64,000 bases of DNA, from positions 23,813,015 to 23,877,014 of the forward strand of contig NC_049986.1 of NCBI RefSeq assembly GCF_000003815.2, read 5' to 3'. The stretch comes from Branchiostoma floridae. Its lineage: Eukaryota > Chordata > Leptocardii > Amphioxiformes > Branchiostomatidae. This document shows positions 23,601 through 31,704 of the stretch, in pieces. Numbering within the stretch: position 1 is the stretch's first letter; each line of letters starts with the position of its first letter. Made by a program: the position numbers and the translations under genes. Below the pieces are notes generated by a model. The model saw nothing but the letters and a program-made list of their open reading frames with translations, made no database searches and had not been told where the DNA came from.

Positions 23601-24936
23601 TCATCCCTGGGAAAGTGTTAAAAAACAAACACAGGCGTTAGAGGCCTGGTTCTCCGAGACGAAAATTCTTGCGTCATCCCTCGAAACAAAAGCATGTAAT
23701 TCGTTAATACAAGACACGTTTATTTAGGTTAGGTATCCAAATAAACAATATCTTAAGACAATTCCACCTCTACAACTGGGTAACATATCTACGGACATAC
23801 GGGGGCGTTTCGAGTGACATCCATATGCATCACTCTTGTTAAGCCTCGACCGTCTTGGACATGTTAAACCATTTTTCCCAGTTAGACCATGTTGACCTCA
23901 GCGCGGGCAACGGTCGTTTAAAAAAAACACATTACGAACCATAGTGTAAATGGTAATTCAAAATGAATAGCTCTGATTTTGCCGAGCGCAGATCTATTAA
24001 CATAATAAGACACAAAAAAGTAAATAATTGAGTTCCTCACACGTGCACTCGCAGATGAAGGCGTACTCTGAGGGGCAGCTGATGTCGGCGTACCCGTACC
24101 CGCGCTTGATCCGCACGCACGGGCCCGAGTCGTTCGGCTCGCCGCAGCACCACGACATGTACGGGTCCGAGCCGTTGTTACAGTGTTTATATACACCTGC
24201 GGCCTGGGGATATAACATAGGACATATCAAACTATACACACACACACGCGCGCGCGCGCGCGCGCATACACACACACACACACACATACACACACACACA
24301 CACACATACACACACGCGCACAAAAACACACACACATACACACACACACACACAAACACATACCAGACACACAGACACACACACACAAGCGTGCACACAC
24401 ACACGCACACACACACGCACACACACACACCACACATACACACAATACACACATACACACAAACACAGCACACACACACACACGCACAGTCTTCTTCTCT
24501 CTTCTGTGTATATATCAGTTTCCTTTTCTTCAATATATCACACATAGAGCGAGAGCGAGAGAGAGAGCGAGAGAGAGAGAGGGAGAGAGAGACGTGTACA
24601 CACACACACACACACACACTCACACACAGAGGCATACAGACACACACAAACAAACAGACTCAAACACAAACTTCTGTACAATTTGTACACGGATGACAAA
24701 ATCACTCACTTCGTCCTTCTTCGTCCCCATCCATATATCATTGGTGAAATGATCGTTAGTAAATCCCATCAGCAGGTTGAACTCGTCCCGGTCGTCCGCC
24801 ATGGCGAGGTGTCCGCCCTTCGTGAGGCAGGTCAACTCCGCCTGCTCGTGCGACTGGGCTTCCTGTACAAGCAGATACATGGAGGGCGAGCCGTACTCGT
24901 CCCAGCCGTCAGCTGGCAGACAGGGCTGGTCCGCTG
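14374..24936 (-). CDS. C-type lectin / pentameric ligand-gated ion channel fusion
   Basis: Seen, in transcript order: 24710-24936, 24041-24203 (C-type lectin domain); 23459-23606 (Thr/Pro stalk); 22917-23005, 21980-22047, 21352-21480, 20309-20427, 19256-19338, 18177-18323 (ligand-binding domain); 17052-17204 (8-Cys insert); one of five 92-bp exons 15910-16654 (beta10 to TM1); gap 15016-15855 (TM1 end, TM2, TM3); 14374-14652 (cytoplasmic loop, TM4, stop). Every join has GT/AG and phases match throughout (1-0-1-2-1-0-0-2-1-1-1-0). Channel hallmarks: LPPGYDKDESP, IAWIDERL, SLLWSPALRFGNK, a Cys-loop with the canonical 13 residues between cysteines, RRLWFYAFR, and a final TM4 FLVFSVAFWLYYFL. Known: Cys-loop receptors form pentamers at the plasma membrane. 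Ion selectivity cannot be read because TM2 is in the gap. The signal-peptide exon is not found; it may be in 25609-25926. Alternative: two adjacent genes, which the shared phases and the lack of a signal peptide before the channel part argue against. Confidence 0.78.
15910..16654 (-). repeat. Five complete tandem copies of the TM1-entry exon
   Basis: Copies at 16563-16654, 16403-16494, 16251-16342, 16087-16178 and 15910-16001 are each exactly 92 bp. Each has an AG acceptor, a GT after the ATG of PTLM, and the same open frame (TYTTLTIRLKLSRRLWFYAFR with variations such as YVFRTS and LYAFQIFISALM). Short introns with (TTTG)n separate them. All are phase 1 in and 0 out, so any single one, but not two, keeps the frame. 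Candidates for mutually exclusive exons, or recent duplicates. Confidence 0.8.
17052..17204 (-). CDS. Cysteine-rich insert exon in the channel ligand-binding domain
   Basis: A 153-bp phase 1-1 exon encodes about 51 residues with eight cysteines: VCPYFREAC, EHC, NCSACGDC, VGTC and DICGDPGP. It sits between the exon ending STFFRNIS (beta9 side) and the exon starting TINTYTTLTIRL (beta10), exactly where loop C of a Cys-loop receptor belongs. Being symmetrical in phase it could be skipped without a frameshift. I do not recognise the cysteine pattern as a named domain. A partial acceptor-side copy lies at 17221-17280. Confidence 0.75.
17221..17280 (-). repeat. Partial copy of the Cys-rich exon start with acceptor
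   Basis: The bases coding for DLVCPYFRE with the CTCCAG acceptor and flanking AGGAAT are repeated about 65 bp upstream (in gene order) of the real exon. The copy contains no donor. Confidence 0.65.
17640..18120 (-). repeat. Three partial copies of the beta8-beta9 exon end with donor
   Basis: Segments near 17643-17705, 17810-17865 and 18012-18100 repeat the exon end coding for LVGATLESTYSTFFRN plus its GTGAGT/GTAAG-type donor and a poly-G tract. They lie downstream of the intact exon 18177-18323. The third also carries TTACTGGCGTCATAC, matching more of the exon. Confidence 0.75.
18700..19003 (+). pseudogene. LINE 3' end with (ATTC)n tail
   Basis: On the plus strand a short open stretch reads FENIQHMFPNFRYLN, TEKFIFLMQLDK, YNCFEKREE and a stop near 18880, which is the usual C-terminal style of invertebrate LINE ORF2. 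It is followed by about 100 bp of UTR, AATAAAGGTC and (ATTC)n at 18981-19002. It is 5'-truncated and lies antisense in a channel intron. Confidence 0.6.
19424..19492. repeat. Short inverted repeat
   Basis: ACTACCGTGGCCGA and its complement TCGGCCACGGTAGT are separated by about 40 bp. A related CACTACCGTAGCCGACAA is at about 20147, on the far side of the 19637-20075 fold-back element, so the two may delimit a larger composite. Confidence 0.6.
19637..20075. mobile_element. Long fold-back element in a channel intron
   Basis: The left part (GGTAACCGGTTGTTTCACAA, CAGTTCGCAAC, AAGTCGTTTCGCAACATTTT, GTTATTAATCTTGATAG) is mirrored by the right part (CTATCAAGATTAATAACATT, GTTGTGAAACGACTT, GTTGCGAACTGACATTGTTG, GGTTACAGGATG as complement). 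Arms are about 165 bp around a unique centre. No coding capacity. Confidence 0.75.
20667..21351 (-). repeat. Six tandem copies of a channel exon end plus donor
   Basis: About 108-bp units repeat the exon end coding for GWMPLPPSLLWSPALRFGNK and its donor AAG|GTTTGT, followed by a (TTTG)n/(TTTA)n tract. The authentic exon is 21352-21480, the only copy with the upstream NLSMTVEYNIAWIDERL part. Units start near 20690, 20802, 20914, 21022, 21129 and 21241. A 100-N gap precedes them, so the copy number is a minimum. Confidence 0.9.
21630..21830 (-). repeat. SINE-like fragment, minus strand
   Basis: It shares blocks with the 7546-7700 family in the opposite orientation: TTTACCTCC, ACAGAAGTCAGGTACCCAT, ACACCTGG, GTGAGAAAGGTC and CCTAA-GAGCACAAGAT. 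The minus-strand box-B-like part is in the CTGGGTTC area. It is diverged and ends in a poly-C/(CA) tract near 21832. Confidence 0.45.
22050..22275. repeat. Degenerate (GAAT)n tract
   Basis: Imperfect GAAT repeats (ATGAATGAATG etc.) cover about 220 bp between two channel exons. The minus-strand Phe-Ile-His-Ser frame is a by-product. Confidence 0.85.
22311..22800 (-). repeat. Three copies of the GYDK exon end plus donor
   Basis: Segments near 22311-22345, 22455-22492 and 22752-22790 repeat the end of exon 22917-23005 (bases coding for GYDK(N/D)ESP), its GTAAAC donor and flanking intron (CAATAGGCTAGTTCAC). The period is roughly 150-300 bp and a gap with poly-G edges (22509-22635) interrupts the array. 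Confidence 0.7.
23459..23606 (-). CDS. Thr/Pro-rich stalk exon
   Basis: A 148-bp exon codes for WMIQESSFCYTP, then a run of Thr and Pro (TTTAPPTTTPPPTTTTP) and a short acidic end. It looks like an O-glycosylated spacer. Entry phase 1 matches the lectin exon (the split codon gives Trp). Exit phase 2 through GT|GTACGT matches the first channel exon (the split codon gives Val). It contains no hydrophobic segment. Confidence 0.75.
24041..24936 (-). CDS. C-type lectin domain exons of the channel gene
   Basis: Two exons (24710-24936 and 24041-24203) encode about 130 residues. Conserved CTLD features: a first Cys before the P-x-D-G-W-x-x-Y start, QAELTCLTKGGHLAMADD, IWMGTKKDE, then CCGEPNDSG with the EPN motif of mannose-type calcium sites, and ISCPSEYAFICEC. 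The usual WND is replaced by YAD, so calcium binding is plausible but not certain. The intron between the exons contains long CA and GA microsatellites (24231-24660). The first exon enters in phase 1, so an upstream exon must exist. Confidence 0.85.
24231..24660. repeat. Compound (CA)n/(CG)n/(GA)n microsatellite
   Basis: CA runs with internal CG and TA steps fill 24231-24490, a GA run lies near 24545-24592 and CA returns at 24596-24660. Long open frames on both strands here are repeat artefacts. It lies in the intron between the two lectin exons. Confidence 0.95.
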
Positions 24937-25004
24937 CTGTGGGACACACGTGTGATAACAATGAATGACTGGATGGACGGAAACATTTATTATTGTGCAT
25001 GGTT

Positions 25005-25580
25005 AGGTCAGTTTTAGCCCTGTATAAGCAGATACAGGGAGGGCGAGCCGTACGGGTCCCAGCCGTCAGCTGGCAGACAGGCCTGGTCCGCTGCTGTGGG
25101 ACACACGTGTGATAACAATGAATGACTGGATGGACGGAAACATTTATTATTGTGCATGGTTAGGTCAGTTTTAGCCCTGTATAAGCAGATACAGGGAGGT
25201 CGAGCCGTACGCGTCCCAGCCGTCAGCTGGCAGACAGGGCTGGTCCGCTGCTGTGGGACACACGTGTGATAACAATGAATGAATGACTGGATGGAAACAT
25301 CTATTATTGTGCATGGTTAGGTCAGTTTTAGCCCTGTACAAGCAGATACAGGGAGGGCGAGCCGTACTCGTCCCAGCCGTCAGCTGGTAGACAGGGCTGG
25401 TCCGCTGCTGTGGGACACACGTGTGATAACAATGAATGAATGGATGGACGGAAACATTTATTATTGTGCATGGTTAGGTCAGTTTTAGCCCTGTGCAAGC
25501 AGATAGATGAAGGTCGAACCGTACGCGTCCCAGCCGTCAGCTGGCAGACAGGTCTGGTCCGCTGCTGTGTGGTAACAACG
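25005..25580 (-). repeat. Four copies of the lectin exon start with acceptor
   Basis: Units of about 150 bp repeat the CCCACAG acceptor, the first roughly 90 bp of exon 24710-24936 (coding for ADQPCLPADGWDEYG and following) and intron with AATGAATGACTGGATGG. In gene order they precede the intact exon. The array runs into the gap 25609-25926, so more copies and the signal-peptide exon may be hidden. Confidence 0.85.
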
Positions 25581-25974
25581 ATTGAAGACCTTTATTGCAC
25601 CTTTTAATNNNNNNNNNNNNNNNNNNNNNNNNNNNNNNNNNNNNNNNNNNNNNNNNNNNNNNNNNNNNNNNNNNNNNNNNNNNNNNNNNNNNNNNNNNNN
25701 NNNNNNNNNNNNNNNNNNNNNNNNNNNNNNNNNNNNNNNNNNNNNNNNNNNNNNNNNNNNNNNNNNNNNNNNNNNNNNNNNNNNNNNNNNNNNNNNNNNN
25801 NNNNNNNNNNNNNNNNNNNNNNNNNNNNNNNNNNNNNNNNNNNNNNNNNNNNNNNNNNNNNNNNNNNNNNNNNNNNNNNNNNNNNNNNNNNNNNNNNNNN
25901 NNNNNNNNNNNNNNNNNNNNNNNNNNTGTTAGTTAAACACGTAAGGGCGCTTGACTAGCACCAGCAGAAGAGGC

Positions 25975-26400
25975 ATGTCGTCCTCCTATCGGTCTCAATG
26001 ATCGCGTTGTCGGAACTATGATCACTGATCAAACAGCGTAACTATAGATAACGTGTAAGAGATGCAGTTGTCAAACAATCAACGTCCTGCAGCCAAATGT
26101 CCTCAGAGCCAGAGGGTCGCCAAATTTCAAAATCGCTGTATTCCTCGACCGAAAATTGACGCCATCACATTGCAATTGAACAGGGTGTTGCGGAACGGTG
26201 ATCAATGATTGTGACTATGGGGGTGCAAGAGAGATGGGTTTTAAGCCGGTGTCAAACAATAAACGTCCTTCAAATGGTCACCTATCGATATCCTTACAGT
26301 CAGCAGAGGTTCGCCAAATTTCAAAATCGCTGGAGACTGGAGTGAAGTTTTTAACCTACAATTTTTGCCCTCACCTTGAGCAGGGTTTGGTGATGTCTTC
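25975..26400. repeat. Diverged two-copy tandem repeat, about 200 bp
   Basis: Shared landmarks in both halves: GTGTCAAACAATAAACGTCC (second) and TTGTCAAACAATCAACGTCC (first), the block CGCCAAATTTCAAAATCGCTG, and a GATCA-TGATC motif. No coding content is supported. Confidence 0.6.
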
Positions 26401-27600
26401 GACCGATCTCTAAAAATCGCGCAATGGCCGAGACATCACGAGTGGTGTTTGAAACTGACATAAACGTTCTTTACGTTTCACTGACTCTTTTTCCCGCTGG
26501 CTTGAATTATATATGAAGGTATGTACGTAAGATTTACGCTTAATTACGCTACGGAGTAACGCATGGAAGATCGGATACATTTTAAACTTATAAGTAACTT
26601 CGTGACCAACTACTCTTCACGTCCCCTTCCTACAAATTATAATAGCGAATGTTTTTTTTACCGGTTGTGGAAGATTAATATTGGAATGCCCTGCCTATAC
26701 ACACACACACAAAAAAGTGAATTTATACCCACACAGAGGATAGCAATTTGGAAATTGAGTGATAATTCACTGGTTCCGTCTGACCTCCATAGCACAAACC
26801 CGATGTTTACGATAGATTAACTCCAAGCGCAGTCATACTCGCCATGGGAGATAACTTTTGCACAGACAAGGACAATGTGCTGGTAATTCACGCAAGTTAG
26901 TATAAGTACTGGCCTTCCGTTATTCAAAGAGCGCCACACAAAATTGAGAGGCAGAAGGCAAAGGTGCCTTTTTGAGGCCACAATGACAGTGGCTAATATA
27001 TAAAGAATTTGCTACTCTGTTCGATAGATAAACTCAACTACATTCTGGGAGGCGATAATCCTCACTGTGTACAAATATATCCACGATTGTTTATACCGTA
27101 GAACCAATAGTGTAAATGACATGCTAGACCCTTTTATATTGATGTATCCATACCTATAGATATCTATATATATATATGTGTGTGTTTAGTTGTACTGTAA
27201 GTAGTTGTTATACATGTAGACCTTCCGAAAGTCGCTGTACTTTTGTAGTGTCAATAAAGATTGTTGTATATACACGTAGTACATGTATAGTCTATACAAG
27301 TCATTAGAATACTTTAAATGGGGTAGGAAATTTCCCGAGTAACCTTCGTAAACCCTACTTCGCCTATTGGATCAGTCTTCATTCTAAGTGAGCAATTGAG
27401 CTGGTCTCAATCATGATGTTTCTGACCTAGGGAGAAGAGATACTGTTTCAGTTATAATGTAACCCGTAACCTTGGAGTGTCCTTCAGGTCACGCCTTGAA
27501 ATGACCTTACGTGGTGACCATTATGTAAAAAAAAAAGTAGTTTATACAAAGTTCAAACAATGGATAGAACTAGAAAAAACCATCCAGTTGTAAACCTCTA
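26400..27600. other. Gene-free stretch
   Basis: AT-rich sequence without recognisable exons, RNA genes or clear transposon ends. A short (AT)n tract lies near 27160. Confidence 0.4.
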
Positions 27601-27601
27601 A

Positions 27602-27951
27602 TAAGGCCACACCAATTTAATTTCTTGGTTCACGGATTTTTTTCATAAAAAATATGGAGCGAGAGGGCGAAATAAAAATTGTAAAATGGTTGGGGTAAAG
27701 GCTAATCCAAAACATAAAGGAAAAAAGTTTTCAGCTTGAAAAAAGTACAAAAACACTATTATTGTACAGTAACAGCACCTATAACCACACTTTAAGGAGC
27801 TTATAATATAAAGGCTAATTTGCTACACCAGAAAGTTGGTGAATGGTTTCATTAATGGTGAAAATTTGCTGAGTGGTAATTTTCATTTTTTTTCCAAAAA
27901 AATAGGAGCGAGCGAATCCGTGAACCAAGAAATTAAATCAGTGTGGCCTAA
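27602..27951. mobile_element. MITE of the GGCCACACCAATTTAATTT family
   Basis: Terminal inverted repeats of about 37 bp: AAGGCCACACCAATTTAATT on the left and, as complement, TAGGCCACACTGATTTAATT on the right, both continuing TCTTGGTTCACGGATT. No transposase. Relatives with the same ends: 52575-53128, 56471-56838, 58241-58464, 59405-59648, and fragments at about 32379, 42992 and 60784. Most copies are bounded by TA on both sides, which would suit a Tc1/mariner-type origin (inference). Confidence 0.8.
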
Positions 27952-28119
27952 CTGTCAGGCAGTACATCTTTGTTATGGTTATATACGATGTATAATATAG
28001 TTAAGTAAAAGTCCTAACATTTTAGTACAATCTAGTGTCCTACTAAACAACTCTTTGTTTTGAATCCTTGGTAAAACTAAAACACAGGTAGCCCATAGCC
28101 TGTCTTGAATCTATATGGT

Positions 28120-28290
28120 CCTTGGGTTGTTATTGACTGTGTCAAGAGCACGGTTCTGGAAGGTGGACCCTCTCCTTTCACTGCCTTCGCCCTCCCCGAC
28201 TAAAGTCAGTTTTACACCTGGGTGAAGTGAGGAAAGTCATGTAAAATGCCTATCCCTAGGGTACAACATCATTGGCATGTCAGGGGATTC
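28120..28290 (-). repeat. SINE-like fragment, minus strand
   Basis: TATTGACTGTGTCAAGAGCA, ACACCTGGGTGAAGTGAGGAA and CATGTCAGGGGATTCTAACC match, in order, the copies at 34040-34245 and 21630-21830. The CTAACCC end is the complement of a box-B-like GGGTTAGAATCC. Confidence 0.5.
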
Positions 28291-28434
28291 TAACCCAAAA
28301 CCCTGCCAAAACTCTGCCATGCCAACACAATGTAAAAAGTTGTACCATTCTGGACTTCACAGATAAAGACATTCTATACAAGACTTCTTTTTGCACAGTG
28401 ATTTTATATTATGTGAGTCCTGTTTCATATCTCT

Positions 28435-29705
28435 GCTTTAGACTTAAGCCTCTTCAAGATCACTTTGAACTACTAGCAGGAGAGCAAGCTGGCTTTAGGC
28501 CGGGTCGGAGCACCATTGAGCAAATCTTTAACTGTCGGCTCATCATTGAAAAACACATGCAGCACCAACAAGACCTTTATCACAACTTTATCGACTTTAA
28601 AAAAGCCTTTGATAGAGTGTGGCATGACGGCTTATGGTGGGTCTTGAGAGGTTTTGGAGTCGAAGAGGGCCTTATACAGACCATCGAAGCGTTGTACGAG
28701 AGGGCGTCTAGTGCAGTGTTCCTCAACAACAAAGTGGGGGATTTCTTCAGGACAACAGTCGGGGTCCGCCAGGGATGCTTGCTTTCGCCAGTCTTGTTTA
28801 ACCTGTACTTGGAGAAGATCATGCAGGACACACTGTATGATCATCACACCTCCATCTCTATTGGTGGCAGACGCATCTGTAACCTCCGCTTCGCAGATGA
28901 CATCGACCTTCTCGCTGGTAACAACACTGAACTCCAAGACCTTACAGACAAGTTAACACAGAGTACTGGGTCGTTTGGAATGGAGGTCAGCACCGAGAAA
29001 AGCAAGGTGATGGTGAACAGCAGGGACGAAACACATGCGGTCATCTTCATGAATGGGGAACAACTGGAAGAGGTGGACACATTTACATATCTGGGAGGGA
29101 CTATTACAAAGGATGGTACCAGTCGGACAGAAGTACAGAAGAGGATTGCCATGGCAACATCTGCAATGGCTCGTCTGTCCAGGATCTGGAAATCCAACAA
29201 CATCAGCTTTACTGTCAAGTACAAGCTCTACAAGACCCTAGTGGTGTCCATACTGTTGTACGGGTGTGAGACCTGGACGCTTCTGGCATCCACAGAGAGA
29301 AAAATCCAAGCCTTTGAGATGAAGTGCATGCGGAAGCTACTTCACATCTCGTACTATGAACACATCACAAACGAGTATGTGCGGGAACAGGTACGCGGTC
29401 TTGTTGGCCCTCAAGAACCAATCTTAGGGACAGTTAAAAGACGCAAACTGCAATGGTTTGGGCATGTTACCAGACACAACAACCTGGCCAAGACAATCCT
29501 GCAGGGAACAGTAGAGGGAGGGCGTCGTCGCGGACGTCAACGCAAAGCTTGGCAGGACAACATCACTGACTGGACGGGCCTCAGCCTACAGGAGAGACTA
29601 ACCCTGGCTAGGGAAAGAAGAACCTGGAGGCAAATCTCGATCTTCATGTCTACCTTGTCCCCCCAACGACCTGGAGGTCAAGGGACTAGGTAGGTAGGTA
29701 GGTAG
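28435..29705 (+). mobile_element. 5'-truncated LINE with reverse transcriptase and TSD
   Basis: GTTTCATATCTCT occurs at 28422-28434 and 29706-29718, a perfect 13-bp target-site duplication around the insert. The insert is open from its first base to the stop. It carries RT blocks: AGFRPGRSTIEQI, FKKAFDRVWH (28599-28625), GVRQGCLLSPVLFNLYLE, FADD (28890-28901), KSKVM, TYLGGTITKDG, LYGCETW, and a C-terminal RRKLQWFGHV...RRRGRQRKAW region. It ends directly in a (TAGG)n tail (about 29688-29705), which supplies the stop codon. The endonuclease half is missing. Clade is not assigned; the microsatellite tail suits RTE/L2/CR1-like groups. Intact frame plus perfect TSD imply a recent insertion. Confidence 0.92.
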
Positions 29706-30145
29706 GTTTCATATCTCTACATGTAGCTGTCCAAAAATATTATTTTCTGTACATCAAGGTTTAGATGATCTCTTTTAGTTTTTGTCATTAGATAATGATA
29801 AACTGAACTATAACAGCAATATTATGTAACGATCACCAAATCGTTGGTCTTGTATAAAACATTTGGTTGACTGTACGTGTGTGCATGTGTATACACACTT
29901 AAGACATCCAGGTATTCAAGACATTCTTTATAAGACCTTCTAATTAGTAACAATGTTTGGCCTTCTTAGGGTACGTGTAAGTGGTGAAAGTATGGCCCGA
30001 TTTACACACACGTTTTTCATGGCCGACTCAGGGCTGCATGGGGGAGTTTTGAGCTAGTCATGTGGAGATTTCTTACTAGAAAATGTTATGTGGGTGGCCA
30101 TGGATTCTCCTTGCACAGTCCACTCTGATAAAAAAGCCTTTTCAC

Positions 30146-30537
30146 CTTTCTCACGCGGCGACCATGATAGATCGAAGACGAGGTCAATGAGGCAAACAGA
30201 CCAAACTTATTTCTAAAATCAGCTCCCATTTAGTTTTTCCCCAAACCACACAAATTTTCACAATATAAGATCAAATAATAAATATTATAACTGGTGTTAT
30301 GCACCGAAAGATGTAGCGATTTAGAGTAGCGTAGACTGATCCCATAGTCCCTTAAGAGATGCAAAATAAAAACATAAAAATGCAAATTTTTGACGGACAT
30401 GCAGCCATTCTCCTATTGGTCAATTTGTTTTATTTCCATGCTTTCATTGGTTGAACTGCTAATCATTATGGACAGTCTTTTGTTTGCCACACAGACCTCG
30501 CTTTAGATCTATCATGGCCGCCGCGTGAGAAAGGTGT
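30146..30537. mobile_element. MITE with about 43-bp terminal inverted repeats
   Basis: CACCTTTCTCACGCGGCG at 30146 and CGCCGCGTGAGAAAGGTG ending at 30537 are complementary, and the match extends through CCATGATAGATC to GAGGTC with only a few differences. The interior is unique and AT-rich. Superfamily is unknown; target-site duplication is not evident. Confidence 0.75.
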
Positions 30538-30689
30538 ATTGAGTGTTGGTGTTAGCTTATTTTGAGAAGGTGCAGATGGGAGTGACAAGTAGTTTTTGCT
30601 AGCTTTTACCACTACCACTGATAAAGAAGTTCCGAATTCTGTAAGCTTTTACAATCAGTAGAAACCTCTGTGCCCTGTAAATCTAGAAA

Positions 30690-31704
30690 CAGTGGCACTA
30701 CAGAAATTATCTTTTATCTTAATCAAATGGAAAGGTGGATCACTGCAACACTATCAACTTGACTTGAAATACAGTAGTAATTTTGTTCCGTCTTTGATCC
30801 TAATAAGAAGTGCTGTAAAGGTGAAAGATACTTACATAAGTAATTGCAATACCATCATCTGGACGTTACAAATTGAAACATTTCAGACATGCCTCAACTT
30901 TACATGACCTCTAGCTGCTTTCTTAAACATGTATCGATTATTCCTCAGAAAATAGTGGGATAACTGCAAGACCACTGTCTTAAATTTCCCCTTTGATTGT
31001 GGCAAAATGCTGTAAAAGTGAAAGTTAGATCACTTCAAAGCATCATCTGGACTTTAAAATGTCCTCAACTTCACTTAACCTCTAGGTTCTTAACACATGT
31101 CTTGGTTATTGTGAAGAAAATAGGTGGATCTCCAAGATCATTCTCTGGACTAAAAAAGTCAATTTTCGTTTCCTCTTTGATCCTGGTAAGATGCTGTACA
31201 TGTAAAAGTGAAAGTAAGTTCAGTGTAATACCATCATTTGGACTTTAAACAGTTCCTTGAGAAAGTCCTTCTGAGCCAAGTCATCGACGATTCCCAGTCC
31301 TTTTTGTTTCCTTTTTTAATTGTATTGATATGCTATAAAAGTGAAAGTTGGTTCACTGTAAGACCATCATCTAGACTTTAAACAGTTCCTTGGGGAAGTC
31401 CTTGTGAGCAATGAGGTTAAAAATAGATTTTTAACCTCCTTGTTCTGAGACAACTCATTGACGATTCTCAGCCCACTAAATAATCCTCTTTTGTTTCCTC
31501 TTTAATCGTATAAAAGTGAAAGTAAGTTCAGTGCAAGACCATCATCTTGACTTTAAACAGTTCCTTGGGGAAGTCCTTCTGAGCAAGGAGCTTAAAAATA
31601 GATTTTTAACCTCCTTGTTCTGAGACAACTCATTGACCATTCTCAGCCCACTAAATAGTCCTCTTTTGTTTCCCCTTTACTCGTATAAAAGTGAAAGTTT
31701 AAGT
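30690..31704 (-). repeat. Decaying tandem copies of the NTMT1 3' end
   Basis: About six units of roughly 170 bp repeat the end of the NTMT1 coding region (complement of CATCATCTGGACTTTAAAC) with AAAAGTGAAAGT downstream sequence. Copies nearest the gene (about 31340-31700) are closest in sequence; those near 30735 and 30850 are barely recognisable. They lie downstream of the NTMT1 stop. Confidence 0.75.

Noticed and set aside
24028-24696. Long open frames of Cys-Val or Thr-His repeats on both strands
   Set aside because: They are produced by CA and GA microsatellites; only the 24041-24203 part on the minus strand is a real exon.
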